Assembly (NCBI GenBank): GCA_034440615.1
Contig: JAOTOM010004334.1
Span: 100,001 to 164,000 of the forward strand
Source of the DNA: Ashinkailepas kermadecensis
Taxonomy: Eukaryota > Arthropoda > Thecostraca > Neolepadidae
Length of the DNA: 64,000 bases
Reading direction: 5' to 3'
Part shown: piece by piece, positions 1 through 9,549 of the stretch
How the letters are laid out: each line of letters starts with the position of its first letter
Numbering within the stretch: the first letter of the stretch is position 1
Program-made: the position numbers and the translations under genes
The notes under the pieces: model-generated
Seen by the model: the letters and a program-made list of their open reading frames with translations, nothing else
Told to the model about the DNA's origin: nothing
Database searches by the model: none

Positions 1-589
1 TGAGAACATCCTGCACTGTCAGTAGAATTGCATCGTTGTCGCACTGGTTTGGTCTTATTTTTAAAGGGGCGGCAATGTGTAGCGTGTGCATGTCCTATTC
101 GTAGCCGTGCTAACGCAACCTCCCCCGCTCGTACCTTCCTGGAGGACGATCTGTCTGGCACGGCGAGCCTCAGGAACACACCACAACACCTGGCGGAGCC
201 TCCTCATGATGCACGCGGCTGTGTACACCATGTATGCATCGAAATCGTACCGTGTCCTCTTTCGGTCACGTGTCGGCACGTTCGTATCGAACATCCCCCT
301 CCCTCCTCCACTTGTTTCAAACAGTGGCACATTTCCGGCAAGGTGAAGCAATCCACAATACTAGTGACACGCACGCGAATAATCTGACATGGGTTTTACA
401 TGCGTGCTTTGTTTTTTTTTTGTGGCGCTCGAGTACCCGTTGCCACCGCGACATGAGACGACTTCGATGGTGGTGCGACCAAAACCAAACTGGTGTGCTC
501 CGTACTACACATGTGCATGTAACATCACACACATAATGTTCAATTTGCTCAGAGTAGGCAGACGACGCGACCGTTCAGCATCAATGGTT
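1..589. other. gene-free stretch, no recognised feature
   Basis: No open frame here resembles a protein I recognise and no repeat structure is evident. The DNA is mixed composition with scattered ACGTG/CATGTG words that become dense after 680. Confidence 0.5.
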
Positions 590-610
590 CACACACACAC
601 ACACACACAC
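590..610. repeat. (CA)n microsatellite
   Basis: About ten uninterrupted CA dinucleotides, a simple sequence repeat with no further implied function. Confidence 0.95.
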
Positions 611-685
611 GTGTCACCACGTCGTTTCCAGCTATTGGCAGAGAAAAGAAGTTCCATCAAAATGCCAACGCGTAAATGGATCCCG

Positions 686-835
686 GATGCACATGTACAC
701 AATGTTGCACGTGTGTACATGTGGTAAGTGTGCACATGCACGCATGTTGCACGTGTGTGCATGTGCACATGTGGTGTGTACATGCACGCATGTACGTGCG
801 CACATGTTGCACGTGTGTACATGTACACAATGTCG
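686..835. repeat. alternating purine-pyrimidine tract built from CATGTGCAC / TGTACATG words
   Basis: About 150 bp in which purines and pyrimidines alternate almost without break. It is composed of GCACATGT, TGTACATG, GCACGTGT and similar self-complementary words in a loose tandem arrangement. Such composition favours Z-DNA and cruciform extrusion in general; whether it does so here is inference. Confidence 0.75.
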
Positions 836-1070
836 CGGGGCAAGCCAGCATGCTGATATGTCGCGATAGGTGCACGTGCAGCCCGGCGCTGTGCGCAGCA
901 CGTAGCTATGGCAACGTCAAACAACGCTCTGCCGCGGCAGAGGATATGGCAGCAATTTCCCTTCGCGACGTCCGTCGCAAATGTGGCAACTGGGCGATCA
1001 CTGCGGACACCTCGGTCAGTGCATGCTGCTGGCAGTAAAGCGGCCTGGGGTGTGCCCGCGCTGGAGGGAA

Positions 1071-1096
1071 TATAAACCGCCGCTGCTGGCATCAGT
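1071..1096 (+). promoter_or_regulatory. possible TATA/initiator pair
   Basis: TATAAA at 1071-1076 is followed by TCAGT at 1092-1096, which matches the arthropod initiator. The spacing (23 nt from the first T of TATA to the initiator A) is shorter than the usual 30 or so, and no credible coding exon follows. A dispersed repeat begins about 55 bp downstream. Chance occurrence is quite possible. Confidence 0.18.
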
Positions 1097-1149
1097 CGAA
1101 TACAGAGCAGGCGTACCTTAGTGATAATGCCGGACACTGCCAACCGGGG

Positions 1150-1342
1150 GTTTTGTTTTGTATACCTTTCAGGAGGCAAGTGTCTCCTCAATGTTGGTTT
1201 TGTCCCACCAATAATTCCAGCTTTTAACATAGGATCCTATGGAGTGTGCCCGGCTAATCTGTTTTGGTCCGCTTATTGCCTCCATGCATTAAGCCCCCCC
1301 CCAATAATTTTCAGAAATAAACGCCCGTGCTGCTACCATCTG
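1150..1342 (-). repeat. dispersed repeat family B, copy 1
   Basis: Read on the minus strand, this matches the plus-strand copy at 7690-7890 along its length. It has a TTTCTGAAAATTATTGGGGG start, an internal ACTCCATAGGATCC-like block, and an end containing CAACATTGAGG...ACTTGCC.CCT. It has no coding capacity. I do not recognise the family; size and copy pattern suggest a non-autonomous element. Confidence 0.7.
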
Positions 1343-1349
1343 AAGTAGG

Positions 1350-1788
1350 TATGGTACACTTCATACTCTACGGGCGCATATGATGTCCAAAAGTAAATTT
1401 TGTTTCACAACAAGAAGACACGAAATCGAGAGGATAATAAACTTGGACAAGGTACTGAAGATGTCTGGTAAGAAAACAATAACAGGAGAGAATACTGGAG
1501 GCTCTCATTTTTTTTCGACACTACAGTGGCGCTTTTTAAGAAGTGTTTTGTCCAGGTGATGCTCCTTTACTGATCACTGCAAGTTTAACGCTAACGTGCC
1601 AAAATATAAGCTGTACTTAAATACATAGAGGTGGTTTTCGAGCACCGCGTGTGAATTCCAGACGTCTAGACGTCCACCCCTACCGCGAAAGACTGATGGG
1701 CAATCTGACACGAAAAAAAATACAACGATAACAAGACCGGCTTGATAAATTGTTGATGCGCTGGTGCGGCCCAGTGACATGGAGCCGG
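1350..1788. other. gene-free stretch, no recognised feature
   Basis: AT-rich unique-looking sequence between a dispersed repeat and a minisatellite. I see no exon, RNA gene or repeat boundary. Confidence 0.4.
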
Positions 1789-2300
1789 CGGCAGGGAGCA
1801 GGGGACAAGATGAAGAAGACAGGGACAAGGGACAGGGGGCACGCATCAGGGAGCATGAATAAGAGGTAAGGCGCAGGGGACACGGAGACAAGGGGCATAG
1901 AGCAGCGGACGAGAACAGGTGGTAGAAGACAGGGAGCAGACGACAAATGCAGAAGACAGGAGACACGGAGCGGACAAGAGACAGAAGGCAGGAGACAGGG
2001 AGCGGACAAGAGGCAGAAGACAAGACAGAAGACAGGGAGCGGACAAGAGACAGAAGGCAGGAGACAGGGAGCGGACAAGAGACAGAAGACAAGACAGAAG
2101 ACAGGGAGCGGACAAGAGACAGAAGGCAGGAGACAGGGAGCGGACAAGAGGCAGAAGACAAGCGACAGTGAACAAAGAAGGCACGGGAATAGCAGGCCGG
2201 AGGAAGGTAACTTACGTTATGAAGAATAGGAGGCCGGGGGAAGGGAACTTACGGTATGTGGAATAGGAGGCCGGATGGCGGGAACTCACGGTAGGAGGAA
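1789..2300 (+). repeat. polypurine minisatellite (about 32-37 bp units)
   Basis: The plus strand is almost entirely A and G for about 500 bp. Between about 1930 and 2165 it resolves into tandem units of about 32-37 bp carrying GGGAGCGGACAAGAG and CAGAAGGCAGGAGACA. Before and after, the same purine-only words (GACAGGG, GGAGGCC) are degenerate. Frames on both strands are open only because of composition. Long homopurine tracts can form triplex (H-DNA) structures; that is general knowledge, not shown here. Confidence 0.85.
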
Positions 2301-2330
2301 GGAGGCAGGGAGCGGTGGCGGTTGACGGGC

Positions 2331-2552
2331 GGCAGGGAGTCGCCACCGACCACCACGGGCGCCGGGCGGCAGGGAGTCGCCACCGACCACCACGGGCGAC
2401 AGGCAGCAGGGAGTCGCCACCGACCACCACGGGCGCCGGGCGGCAGGGAGTCGCCACCGACCACCACGGGCGACAGGCGGCAGGGAGTCGCCACCGACCA
2501 CCACGGGCGCCAGGCGGCAGGGAGTCGCCACCGACCACCACGGGCGCGCGCC
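2331..2552 (+). repeat. 37 bp GC-rich minisatellite, six copies
   Basis: Units begin at 2331, 2368, 2405, 2442, 2479 and 2516, an exact 37 bp period. Each contains GGGAGTCGCCACCGACCACC, and copies differ at only a few positions (GCCGGGC versus GACAGGC). Both strands show long frames of low complexity, which I treat as artefacts. Confidence 0.95.
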
Positions 2553-3786
2553 ACCATCGGCGCGACGCCACCACCACCAGCTGCGCCACTCGTATCAATC
2601 ATCCACAACAGCGGCGCCCGTAAATAACCAGCCATCCCCGGCCGACGGCAGTAAATCTGGCCAGCTCGTAAATCGCGGCGATGGGGTGATGGGGCCACTT
2701 GGCGGCGGCCCATGCCGAGTATAGATCAGAGAAGGCGGAGGAGGCACGGCAGGACGACACAGGTCGCCGCCGCCACCAGCTGCCGCCAGCTGTCATCAGC
2801 TGCCACCAGCCACCGACCGGCTGTCACCGCCGGTAACAGCTGGTGTCGAGTGACGCATGGTGACGCCTCGCGTGACAAGCGATAACTGGTCGGCATCACG
2901 ACGGGTGGTGGCGGGTGGTGATATGGTGGTGGCAGGGGGCCACAGTGGTGGTGCCGTAATGATCGTAGGTGGTGCTGTGCTGGCAACAGGTGCAAAGTGG
3001 GTGGCAACAGGTGCCGACATGGTGGTAATAGATGGTGACAGGTGGTACACAGCCACGCAGTGGTGATATGAGCGGTGAAGGGTAATCGCACGTGATAGGC
3101 GATGGTAGGCGGCGGCAGGGTGGTGAATGGTGGTCGCCGGCGGTGACAGTGGTGACGCGGCGGTGGCCTGTGGCAACATGCGATCACAGGTGGTTACAGT
3201 GGTGACAGGGTGGTGACGCGCCATCTCACAGCGCGGTGACCCGCGACACTCCCTGTCCCCTCCCTCCGCCTGGCAGTGGTGCCACTTGTGTCGTGACGTC
3301 AGCAGCTGAGATGGCCTGATCAGTGACGATCTGAGCGGGCGAGGCGTCTCTATCGTCTGTTCTGAGCAGCATGGGTACAGCCACGGGCCACGGGCCACGG
3401 GCCACTGCACCACTGCACCACTGGCATCACGACACCGTACGGCAGATGACATCGGCCACACACCACTGGTGCCAGCACACCGCGCGCGTGGAACGCCGGC
3501 AGTCGGCACTGGAACGGCAAACTGAGCCATCAGCTTCCGCGCCGAGCACGGCCAGCTCGAAGTCGGCAGCCAGTCAGCTGTGAGCTGCGAGCTCGCCGAT
3601 TGCCCGTCATGCCGTCTGCGTGACGTCACATCACGGGCGACGACGTAGCCGACAGTCGCGACCGTGGCATTCCTCGCACGGCGTGACGTCTGACTTGTGA
3701 CGTCACTCCGGCAGGTGTGTCACGTGACTGGAGCGCGGGTGCCGCGCAGTCAGTTCAGGTACTTGTGTCGGCGCGACCGCCCGCAG
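2553..3786. other. degenerate GTGGTG/CACCAC-rich DNA downstream of the noc exon
   Basis: This 1.2 kb holds loosely repeated GTGGTGACAGG, GGTGGCAACAG and CACCACTG words without a fixed period, plus short unique segments. It lies immediately 3' of the noc stop codon on the minus strand, so its right part should include the 3' untranslated region. I could not place a convincing polyadenylation signal (TTTATT on the plus strand) near the stop. No other gene is supported. Confidence 0.45.
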
Positions 3787-4602
3787 CTACCGCCTCAGGC
3801 CCATGTACAGGTACGGATGCACCAGGTACGGGTAGAGCGCCAGCGAGGAGGGCGCCGACAGCGGCTGCAGCTGCGCCGGCTTGCCGTACGGGTGGTAGTA
3901 GGGGTGGTAGCGCGCGAGCGGCGGCGACCGGCCGCCGCCGAGCAGCTGGTGCAGCGGCGGCAGCACCAGCGGCGGCGGCGGCGGCGATATAGGCGGCAGC
4001 ACCGTCGCGTCCGCCTGCGTGTGGCCGCGCAGGTGCGACATCAGCTCGTCGCCGGTGCAGAAGCGGCGGCCGCAGAAGGCGCCCGCCTCGGCCCAGTTGC
4101 AGCGGTAGGGCTGCAGGCCGCCGACCAGCGCCGACGGCGCGCAGCCCCTGCACGCCAGCTCGCGCGCGGCCGGCACGCCGGCGCGCAGGTAGAGCGCGTC
4201 CAGCGGCGAGCACGCCGCGTACGGCGACAGCAGAGCTGCGGCTGGAGGCGGCGACACCACCGCCACCGGCGACACCACCGCCGGCGGCGACACTACCGCT
4301 GCCGGCGACACTACCGCAGCCGGCGAGGCGGCGGCAGCCGGCGAGCTCGACTTGCCGCGCTCCGAGGCCGCGGCCGTCGTCTGGTACGGCTTGAAGCTGA
4401 CGGCGGCCCGCTGCGGCGAGCGGCGAGCCCGCCGCACCGCCGACGCCTTCGAGCCGGTCGAGGCGGGCGACGAGGCGGGCGACGCGGACTTGGCGCTGCT
4501 GGGCGGCGAGCCGGCCGAGGCGGGCGGCCGCGGCCGCGGCTGGTCGACACCGATGCTGGAGCACGTCTTGGCGAGAAGACTCAGCGGCGACTCACCGGTC
4601 TC
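3787..4602 (-). CDS. noc: NET-family C2H2 zinc-finger protein (no ocelli / elbow B homologue), 3' coding exon, partial
   Basis: NET-family proteins (Drosophila Noc and Elbow; vertebrate ZNF503/ZNF703) are nuclear co-repressors that recruit Groucho during appendage, tracheal and eye development. The exon encodes 271 residues before a TAG at 3787-3789. Hallmarks in order: ESPLSLLAKTCSSIG at residues 4-18 (the Sp/buttonhead-like motif); FKPY at 70-73, the Groucho-binding tetrapeptide; a long Ala/Pro/Ser/Val linker; a CRGC motif near 151-154; the atypical single finger with C168, C177, H190, H194 (CX8C-X12-HX3H, preceded by YR and including CNW, as in the family); RYHPY at 231-235 and a Tyr/Pro-rich C-terminus. 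The open frame continues upstream to 4665, but only from a GTG; a splice acceptor (CAG on the minus strand) sits just before the GAG codon at 4602. The short N-terminal exon expected for this family was not found in the window. Composition is extremely GC-rich, and overlapping frames on both strands are shadows. noc versus elB cannot be decided. Confidence 0.93.
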   Translation of the reverse strand, partial: ETGESPLSLLAKTCSSIGVDQPRPRPPASAGSPPSSAKSASPASSPASTGSKASAVRRARRSPQRAAVSFKPYQTTAAASERGKSSSPAAAASPAAVVSPAAVVSPPAVVSPVAVVSPPPAAALLSPYAACSPLDALYLRAGVPAARELACRGCAPSALVGGLQPYRCNWAEAGAFCGRRFCTGDELMSHLRGHTQADATVLPPISPPPPPLVLPPLHQLLGGGRSPPLARYHPYYHPYGKPAQLQPLSAPSSLALYPYLVHPYLYMGLRR

Positions 4603-4604
4603 CT
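4603..4604 (-). other. noc: inferred splice acceptor (AG) of the noc 3' exon
   Basis: On the minus strand the dinucleotide AG directly precedes GAG-ACC-GGT, which opens the conserved ESPLSLLAKTC motif. NET genes generally have their main intron just before this motif. The upstream 15 nt are moderately pyrimidine-rich. The exon starts in phase 0. This is inference from family gene structure plus the local sequence. Confidence 0.6.
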
Positions 4605-4654
4605 GGCGACACGAGACGGCATGGTCACCGATGGAAGATGATGCTGCCGGCACG

Positions 4655-5392
4655 GCGCTAACCACTGGTCACTGATCAGTGATGCCGCAACTGGCATGGT
4701 CCTAGTCACTGGTCACTGATCAGTGATGACACACCTAGCACGGCGACAACCATTGGTCACTGATCAGTGATGCAGCAACTGGCATGGTCCTAGTCACTGG
4801 TCACTAATCAGTGATGACACATCTAGCACGGCGACAACCATTGGTCATTGATCAGTGATGCCGCAGCTGGCATGGTCCTAGTCACTGGTCACTGATCAGT
4901 GATGACACATCTAGCACGGCGACAACCATTGGTCATTGATCAGTGATGCCGCAGCTGGCATGGTCCTAGTCACTGGTCACTGATCAGTGATGACACATCT
5001 AGCACGGCGACAACCATTGGTCATTGATCAGTGATGCCGCAGCTGGCATGGTCCTAGTCACTGGTCACTGATCAGTGATGACACATCTAGCACGGCGACA
5101 ACCATTGGTCATTGATCAGTGATGCCGCAGCTGGCATGGTCCTAGTCACTGGTCACTGATCAGTGATGACACATCTAGCACGGCGACAACCATTGGTCAC
5201 TGATCAGTGATGCCGCAGCTGGCATGGTCCTAGTCACTGGTCACTAATCAGTGATGACACATCTAGCACGGCGACAACCATTGGTCATTGATCAGTGATG
5301 CCGCAGCTGGCATGGTCCTAGTCACTGGTCACTGATCAGTGATGACACATCTAGCACGGCGATAACCATTGGTCACTGATAAGTGTGACGCT
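4655..5392. repeat. 88 bp dimeric satellite (44+44) with palindromic TCACTGATCAGTGA core
   Basis: The period is exactly 88 bp (GGTCACTGATCAG at 4667, 4755, 4843 and so on, about eight dimers). Each dimer consists of two 44 bp half-units that share GGTCAYTGATCAGTGATG and then diverge (CCGCAGCTGGCATGGTCC versus ACACATCTAGCACGGCGAC). The 14 bp core is a perfect palindrome in most copies; variants are TCATTGATCAGTGA and TCACTAATCAGTGA. It starts about 50 bp upstream of the noc splice acceptor, so it should lie inside the noc intron. Confidence 0.95.
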
Positions 5393-5706
5393 GCTCAGTA
5401 GGCAGTAGGCAGTAGGCGTGGCGTCACATATCTGCCAAACACGAGCAGGTCTGTCCATTGTGTACGCCACGTGCGAGCGGAGAAGACACCGCACACGGAC
5501 CTGTCTACGTTGAGTTCTGTGGCTCGCACTCCTGCATAGGAACACATAAAAATGGGAACTAGTACACACGATAAGCCTTCGCAAATATTTTACGGGCAAT
5601 GTAGTGATTATGGGTCGGGATCCGGGTTCCTATGTTTGGGGATCCTATCGAAGGGGGAGGGGATCACGACGTAAGGAATCCATGGGATGCGATCTGGACA
5701 CCTGGG
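5393..5706. other. gene-free stretch between satellite and SINE
   Basis: It holds a small tandem GTAGGCA repeat near 5400-5415 and otherwise unique DNA with no supported gene. Confidence 0.4.
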
Positions 5707-5715
5707 AGATGTGAA

Positions 5716-5893
5716 GAAGAAGAACCCTGGGTTCTTTTACGACGCATTCAACCGCTAGGCTATATAGCGTCGCCAACCTCTCATACCGATTAGTCGCGGG
5801 TAGACTCGGTAAACGCCGCCGGTTGCGAGATTCGAACCCACAATCTTACGATCAATAGTCCGACGCCCTACCAACTGAGCTACCGCGTCATGT
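5716..5893 (-). mobile_element. tRNA-headed SINE, copy A
   Basis: On the minus strand it starts with a tRNA-like head: box A TAGCTCAGTTGGTAGGG (within 5868-5884) and box B GGGTTCGAATCTC (5827-5839). The acceptor stem does not pair, so it is not a functional tRNA gene. A body follows with CCCGCGACTAATCGG, TGAGAGGTTGGCGACGCT and GTCGTAAAA, the same body as the SINE at 15494-15660. It ends in a short TTC-rich tail. A 9 bp direct repeat AGATGTGAA flanks it (5707-5715 and 5894-5902), consistent with target-site duplication. Confidence 0.82.
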
Positions 5894-5930
5894 AGATGTG
5901 AACACCAGGAACGCATTCATCAGAGACATA

Positions 5931-6025
5931 GGTGTTGTTTTGCGTACTTTTGAAGGGGAGTTTTGCCCCTCAATGTTGCATTTTCCTCCCCAAAAAACTT
6001 CAACTTTTAAACAATCTGGTAGCTG
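5931..6025 (-). repeat. dispersed repeat family B, copy 2 (partial)
   Basis: It matches the right-hand part of the copy at 7690-7890 when read on the minus strand: CAACATTGAGGGG, TTGCCCC, CTTTTGAA and a TACGCAAAACAACAC end. The G-rich left part is missing. Confidence 0.6.
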
Positions 6026-6045
6026 CAAAAAATATACGAAAAAGC

Positions 6046-6046
6046 T

Positions 6047-6089
<43 letters not shown>

Positions 6090-6090
6090 C
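6046..6090. repeat. (TA)n microsatellite
   Basis: About 40 bp of TA dinucleotides with a single interruption. Confidence 0.95.
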
Positions 6091-6766
6091 GTTAAAGACG
6101 ACAGCGTTGCCTGCGTTTACATTCTTCTTATGCACATTTTCTAGTTTTAGGATAACTTTACGGCGGACGGTACGCATCCGATCACATTCGCTTACAGTCG
6201 GTCCGGTACCGGTGATGCGAAGATTAGCTGGGAAAACTCAGCTTTAGTTAGTGATATTTGTACTGTTTCCATCTGTAGCCTTGTTTCGGCGCAGTGTGTC
6301 CAAATTTGGGATATTTGGGTGGAAAACAACACGCAACATAATAATTATTCGCTGGCCGTAACGATCGCACGATGGGCCGACTGAGGAGATGTTTATTTCC
6401 TCGACGACCTCCGATGAAGTTTCGCATGTTCTTTACACACCACCATAATTATTTACATCTGAAGTCCGACATTTGGCGTTTTGTTGACATCCTCCGTTCG
6501 TCTATGTCAGTGTAGCCGAGAAATCTGTGCTTGCTAATAAAGCACAGCTAGCATGACTGACAAATAAAAAATGGAAAACAAAGAATCGGGGGAAAAAATG
6601 AAGTAAGATTAAAAGATACGTTACAAAATGGGGAAAAATAGGAACAAAATACCCAAACACGAAAAGGAAAGAAAAATATGATACGTTAAAAAACAAAACA
6701 AAAAAACAAACAATATACCCAAAGACTGAATGTGTTTTTTGCAATGTTAACCAACTATGGCGATGA
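6091..6766. other. gene-free AT-rich DNA
   Basis: The only long frame (minus strand, 6502-6831) encodes a Phe-rich low-complexity string driven by A-rich plus-strand DNA at 6560-6720. No homologous family is recognised. Confidence 0.45.
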
Positions 6767-6789
6767 CCCCCCCCCCCCCCCCCCCCCCC
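6767..6789. repeat. poly(C) tract
   Basis: Twenty-three consecutive C residues. The length may be unreliable in assemblies. Confidence 0.95.
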
Positions 6790-7689
6790 ACTACACCCCA
6801 TACCCCAACTTGGCACCGTCCGGACTGGCAACTCTTCTCAACCACATCATCTTCGGCCTTCGACCAGCTCTACTGTACCTCTGCTCAACTGAGCTCTACT
6901 CAGCTCACTCCAAGCTTCAAGACGCCTACAAATCTACCTCGGCACCGCTCAACAAATCAATCCCCTCATCCACCCTCCGACTAAGCCTCCTACCATACTC
7001 TTCACCCATTCTTACCTGCTAATGCTAATACAACGACCAAACACACGGAAACAGCCGACATCACCACACGGTGGCAGGCTGGCAAAATTCAACACCTACA
7101 CACACACACACACACGAAACGGAAAGTAACAAAACACGGAAACACACACACTGACATTCAATTACCCCTTATAGGCTTTGATGTGATGCTGGGCTGTACA
7201 CAGACCTAGAATCATGCTGCACAGTTGCATGCAAGACGCGTAATGCACCGTCCGACATTTTAGCTACATCTTCAATAGCAAAGTTAGACGATGTTTATTT
7301 ACATCTGACGCTCAAGCAAACATGAATTGGGGCACGCTGTGCCGGAGCCCACTTTATTATGTTCGGTGTAGTCAATTTGAAAAATCTGAGATTGCTCTTT
7401 ATTCCATACTCTGCTGAACAGTGGAATGTGTGGTGGGGTTCCAGTGCGCCGATTCAGGAATCACTGTGCTCAGCCTGCAGGCCTGCATTACCAACCTGCT
7501 CGTTACAGGTGACAATACCGCCAAGGTGGCCAACAAAGCGTCAACTTTGGCGCTCCTCAGACAGTCCCAGGTGATCCAGTACGTCTGACGGCGTACACAC
7601 GTCGGCACTTCCGCCAACTTACCAGAACATAACGACCTTCAGACCTGGATCTACACTGCACTTCAGGTGAGAAATGCGTGTAACTACCA
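6790..7689. other. gene-free stretch
   Basis: C-rich unique DNA, then a short (CA)n at about 7099-7115, then ordinary sequence. No coding frame resembles a known family. Confidence 0.4.
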
Positions 7690-7890
7690 CAGATGTACGC
7701 AGGGGAGTTGATTTCTGATAATTATTGGGGGCGGGGGGGGGGTGGGAGGGGGTGCAATGGACGGGCCCAAATTGGTGGGGGCACATTCCATAGGGTTCCA
7801 TGTTAAAGTTGAAATTATTTGGGGGGAGCAAAGCCAACATTGAGGGGGTACTTGCCCCCCTCAAAAGCAAACAAAACAACGCACTACACC
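7690..7890 (+). repeat. dispersed repeat family B, copy 3 (longest)
   Basis: Reference copy of the family: GTTGATTTCTGATAATTATT, a G-rich stretch, CATTCCATAGGGTTCCATG, AACATTGAGGGGGTACTTGC and a Ca-rich end before ACAAAACAACG. It matches 1150-1342 in inverse orientation and 15830-15945 directly. No terminal inverted repeats or target duplications are clear. Confidence 0.7.
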
Positions 7891-7936
7891 ACATCCTTAA
7901 TGTCGGATGTTCCGAGCAGGGATGGCCGAACCCAGT

Positions 7937-8056
7937 CCCTGTGGAATTCGGGGTTTCCGGGAGTGCCCACCCTGTCGTATTCAGTGTTTTCTATGTCCTT
8001 CCCACCTATAGAGTTCCGAGTTTCCTGCCTGTGGAGTTCACATATTCCGTTCGAAC
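7937..8056 (+). repeat. short array of CTGTGGAGTTC-type units
   Basis: It contains CCTGTGGAATTC, CCTATAGAGTTC and CCTGTGGAGTTC at about 40-60 bp spacing. It looks related to the minisatellite flanking the SINE at 13.6-14.3 kb. Confidence 0.45.
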
Positions 8057-8062
8057 CGTGGT

Positions 8063-8515
8063 GACCACGACCCACCACGACCACGATCCACCACGACCAC
8101 GGCTCACCACGACTGGTGACCATGACCCACCACGACTGGCGACCATGACCTACCACGACCACAACTGGTGACCATGGCCTACCATGACCACAACTGGTGA
8201 CCATGACCTACCATGACCACAACTGGTGACCATGACCCACCACGACTGGTGACCATGACCCACCATGACCACGACTGGTGACCACGTCCCACCATGACCG
8301 CGACTGGTGACCATGACTCACCACGACCACAACTGGTGACCACGACTCACCACGACCACGACTGGTGACCACGACTCACCATGACCACAACTGGTGACGA
8401 CGACTCACCACAACTGGTGACCACGGATCATCATGACCACAACTGGTGACGACGACTCACCACAACTGGTGACCACGGATCATCACGAACACGACTGGTG
8501 ACCATGACTCACCAG
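8063..8515 (+). repeat. about 29 bp minisatellite rich in CTGGTGACCAYGACYCACCA
   Basis: About fifteen degenerate units built around ACTGGTGACCATGAC and CACCACGACCACAA. Unit length varies (about 20-30 bp) through loss of the CACGACCA block. CTGGTGACCA recurs throughout. No coding implication. Confidence 0.88.
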
Positions 8516-8744
8516 AGGTTTGATGTTTGCCGGGTTGATGACGTCATTCGGCCCGATCATGATGTCCATGGTCGGCGTGCACGATATCCGGCCTCCCGGC
8601 GCCGACTCAACAGCACCGACGGCCGCGCTGTGAACAGCGCTGTGAACAGCGCAGCGCTGTGCCAGCCGACACGACACGATCCGACCAACTCAGCACGAGC
8701 CGGCCCCTAGCGCCGACCTCATCAAAACAACGGCGCTGTTCACG
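8516..8744. other. short unique GC-rich segment
   Basis: It contains a TGACGTCA CRE-type site near 8538 and a small GAACAGCGC(T) tandem near 8632-8660. No gene supported. Confidence 0.35.
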
Positions 8745-9030
8745 CGTCTTCCGCTGTTGGCGGGCTTCCGCTGTTGGCGGGTCTTCCGCTGTTGGCGGGT
8801 CTTCCGCTGTTGGCGGGTCTTCCGCTGTTGGCGGGCTTCCGCTGTTGGCGGGTCTTCCGCTGTTGGCGAGCTTCCGCTGTTGGCGGGTCTTCCGCTGTTG
8901 GCGGGTCTTCCGCTGTTGGTGGGATTCCGCTGTTGGCGGGTCTTCCGCTGTTGGCAGGTCTTCCGCTGTTGGCGGGTCTTCCCCTGTTGGCGGGTCTCCC
9001 GCTGTTCTCGGGCTTCCGCTGCTCGCGAGA
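8745..9030 (+). repeat. 18 bp minisatellite, about 15 copies
   Basis: The unit TCTTCCGCTGTTGGCGGG repeats every 18 bp with single-base variants. Because 18 is divisible by 3, three plus frames read short periodic peptides (for example VFRCWR); these are artefacts. Confidence 0.95.
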
Positions 9031-9109
9031 CCCGCGACGTCCACGGGGCGGCAGACGATGCCAGACTGGCGGCGCGTCGTCAGCCAGCTCCCATCAAACG
9101 CGGCCGGTC

Positions 9110-9330
9110 CGCTTTGATGCTGCGTCGCGCCTGCGGATTGGTCGGCCGGGATGCAACGCGCCCGCCCATTGGCCGACGACACCGGTGTTGACACGACAAT
9201 TGTTAAGCGGGTGCTAATGGCCGCCGCGGCCCGACGTCTGGCTTCGCTTTCAGCTCGGCCGACCATTGAAGTGATATACGAGCCGTAAAGAGGATAAATA
9301 TTGCCCGGCGCCACACCTCAACGCACGTGA
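9110..9330 (+). promoter_or_regulatory. possible CCAAT/TATA promoter-like GC-rich segment
   Basis: It contains GATTGGTC and CATTGGCC (inverted CCAAT boxes) followed about 110 bp later by GATAAATATT at about 9292. The base composition is GC-rich and unique. No coding exon follows before the MITE at 9550, so the call is weak; it could equally be a distal regulatory island. Confidence 0.22.
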
Positions 9331-9549
9331 AACAGATCTCGCCCCTCCCCCTCCGTCAGCCGACGGAATCATCGGACAAGCGCTGAATGCAACTTTGTCA
9401 CTGTGATGGATGTCGGCTGGCACCTGGCCGTTTCGCGGTTACGCTGTCATCGCAGAAGCCACGGTGACGTCACGGCAGTCATAGTGGCGTTATGGCAGCC
9501 ACAGCGAATCGCTTTCATGAGTCTCATGAATCGTCTTCATCATCTCGGG

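Noticed and set aside
3697..4641. Plus-strand Arg-rich frame opposite the noc exon, and other frames on both strands there
   Set aside because: High GC content removes stops in all frames. Only the minus-strand frame from 4602 to 3787 carries conserved family motifs.
4603..4665. Extending the noc coding sequence to the frame's upstream limit at 4665
   Set aside because: The extension begins with GTG, carries no conserved residues, and a good splice acceptor lies exactly before the conserved motif.
4655..5392. CRISPR-like interpretation of regularly spaced palindromic repeats (also at 12.8, 14.8, 17.0 and 42.4 kb)
   Set aside because: The whole unit, including the would-be spacer, is identical from copy to copy, so these are tandem satellites; the genome is also clearly eukaryotic.
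5819..5893. Functional tRNA gene
   Set aside because: Boxes A and B are good, but the acceptor and anticodon arms do not pair and a SINE body follows.
6502..6831. Minus-strand Phe-rich frame resembling membrane segments
   Set aside because: Hydrophobicity results from A-rich simple sequence on the plus strand and a poly(C) run; no family match.
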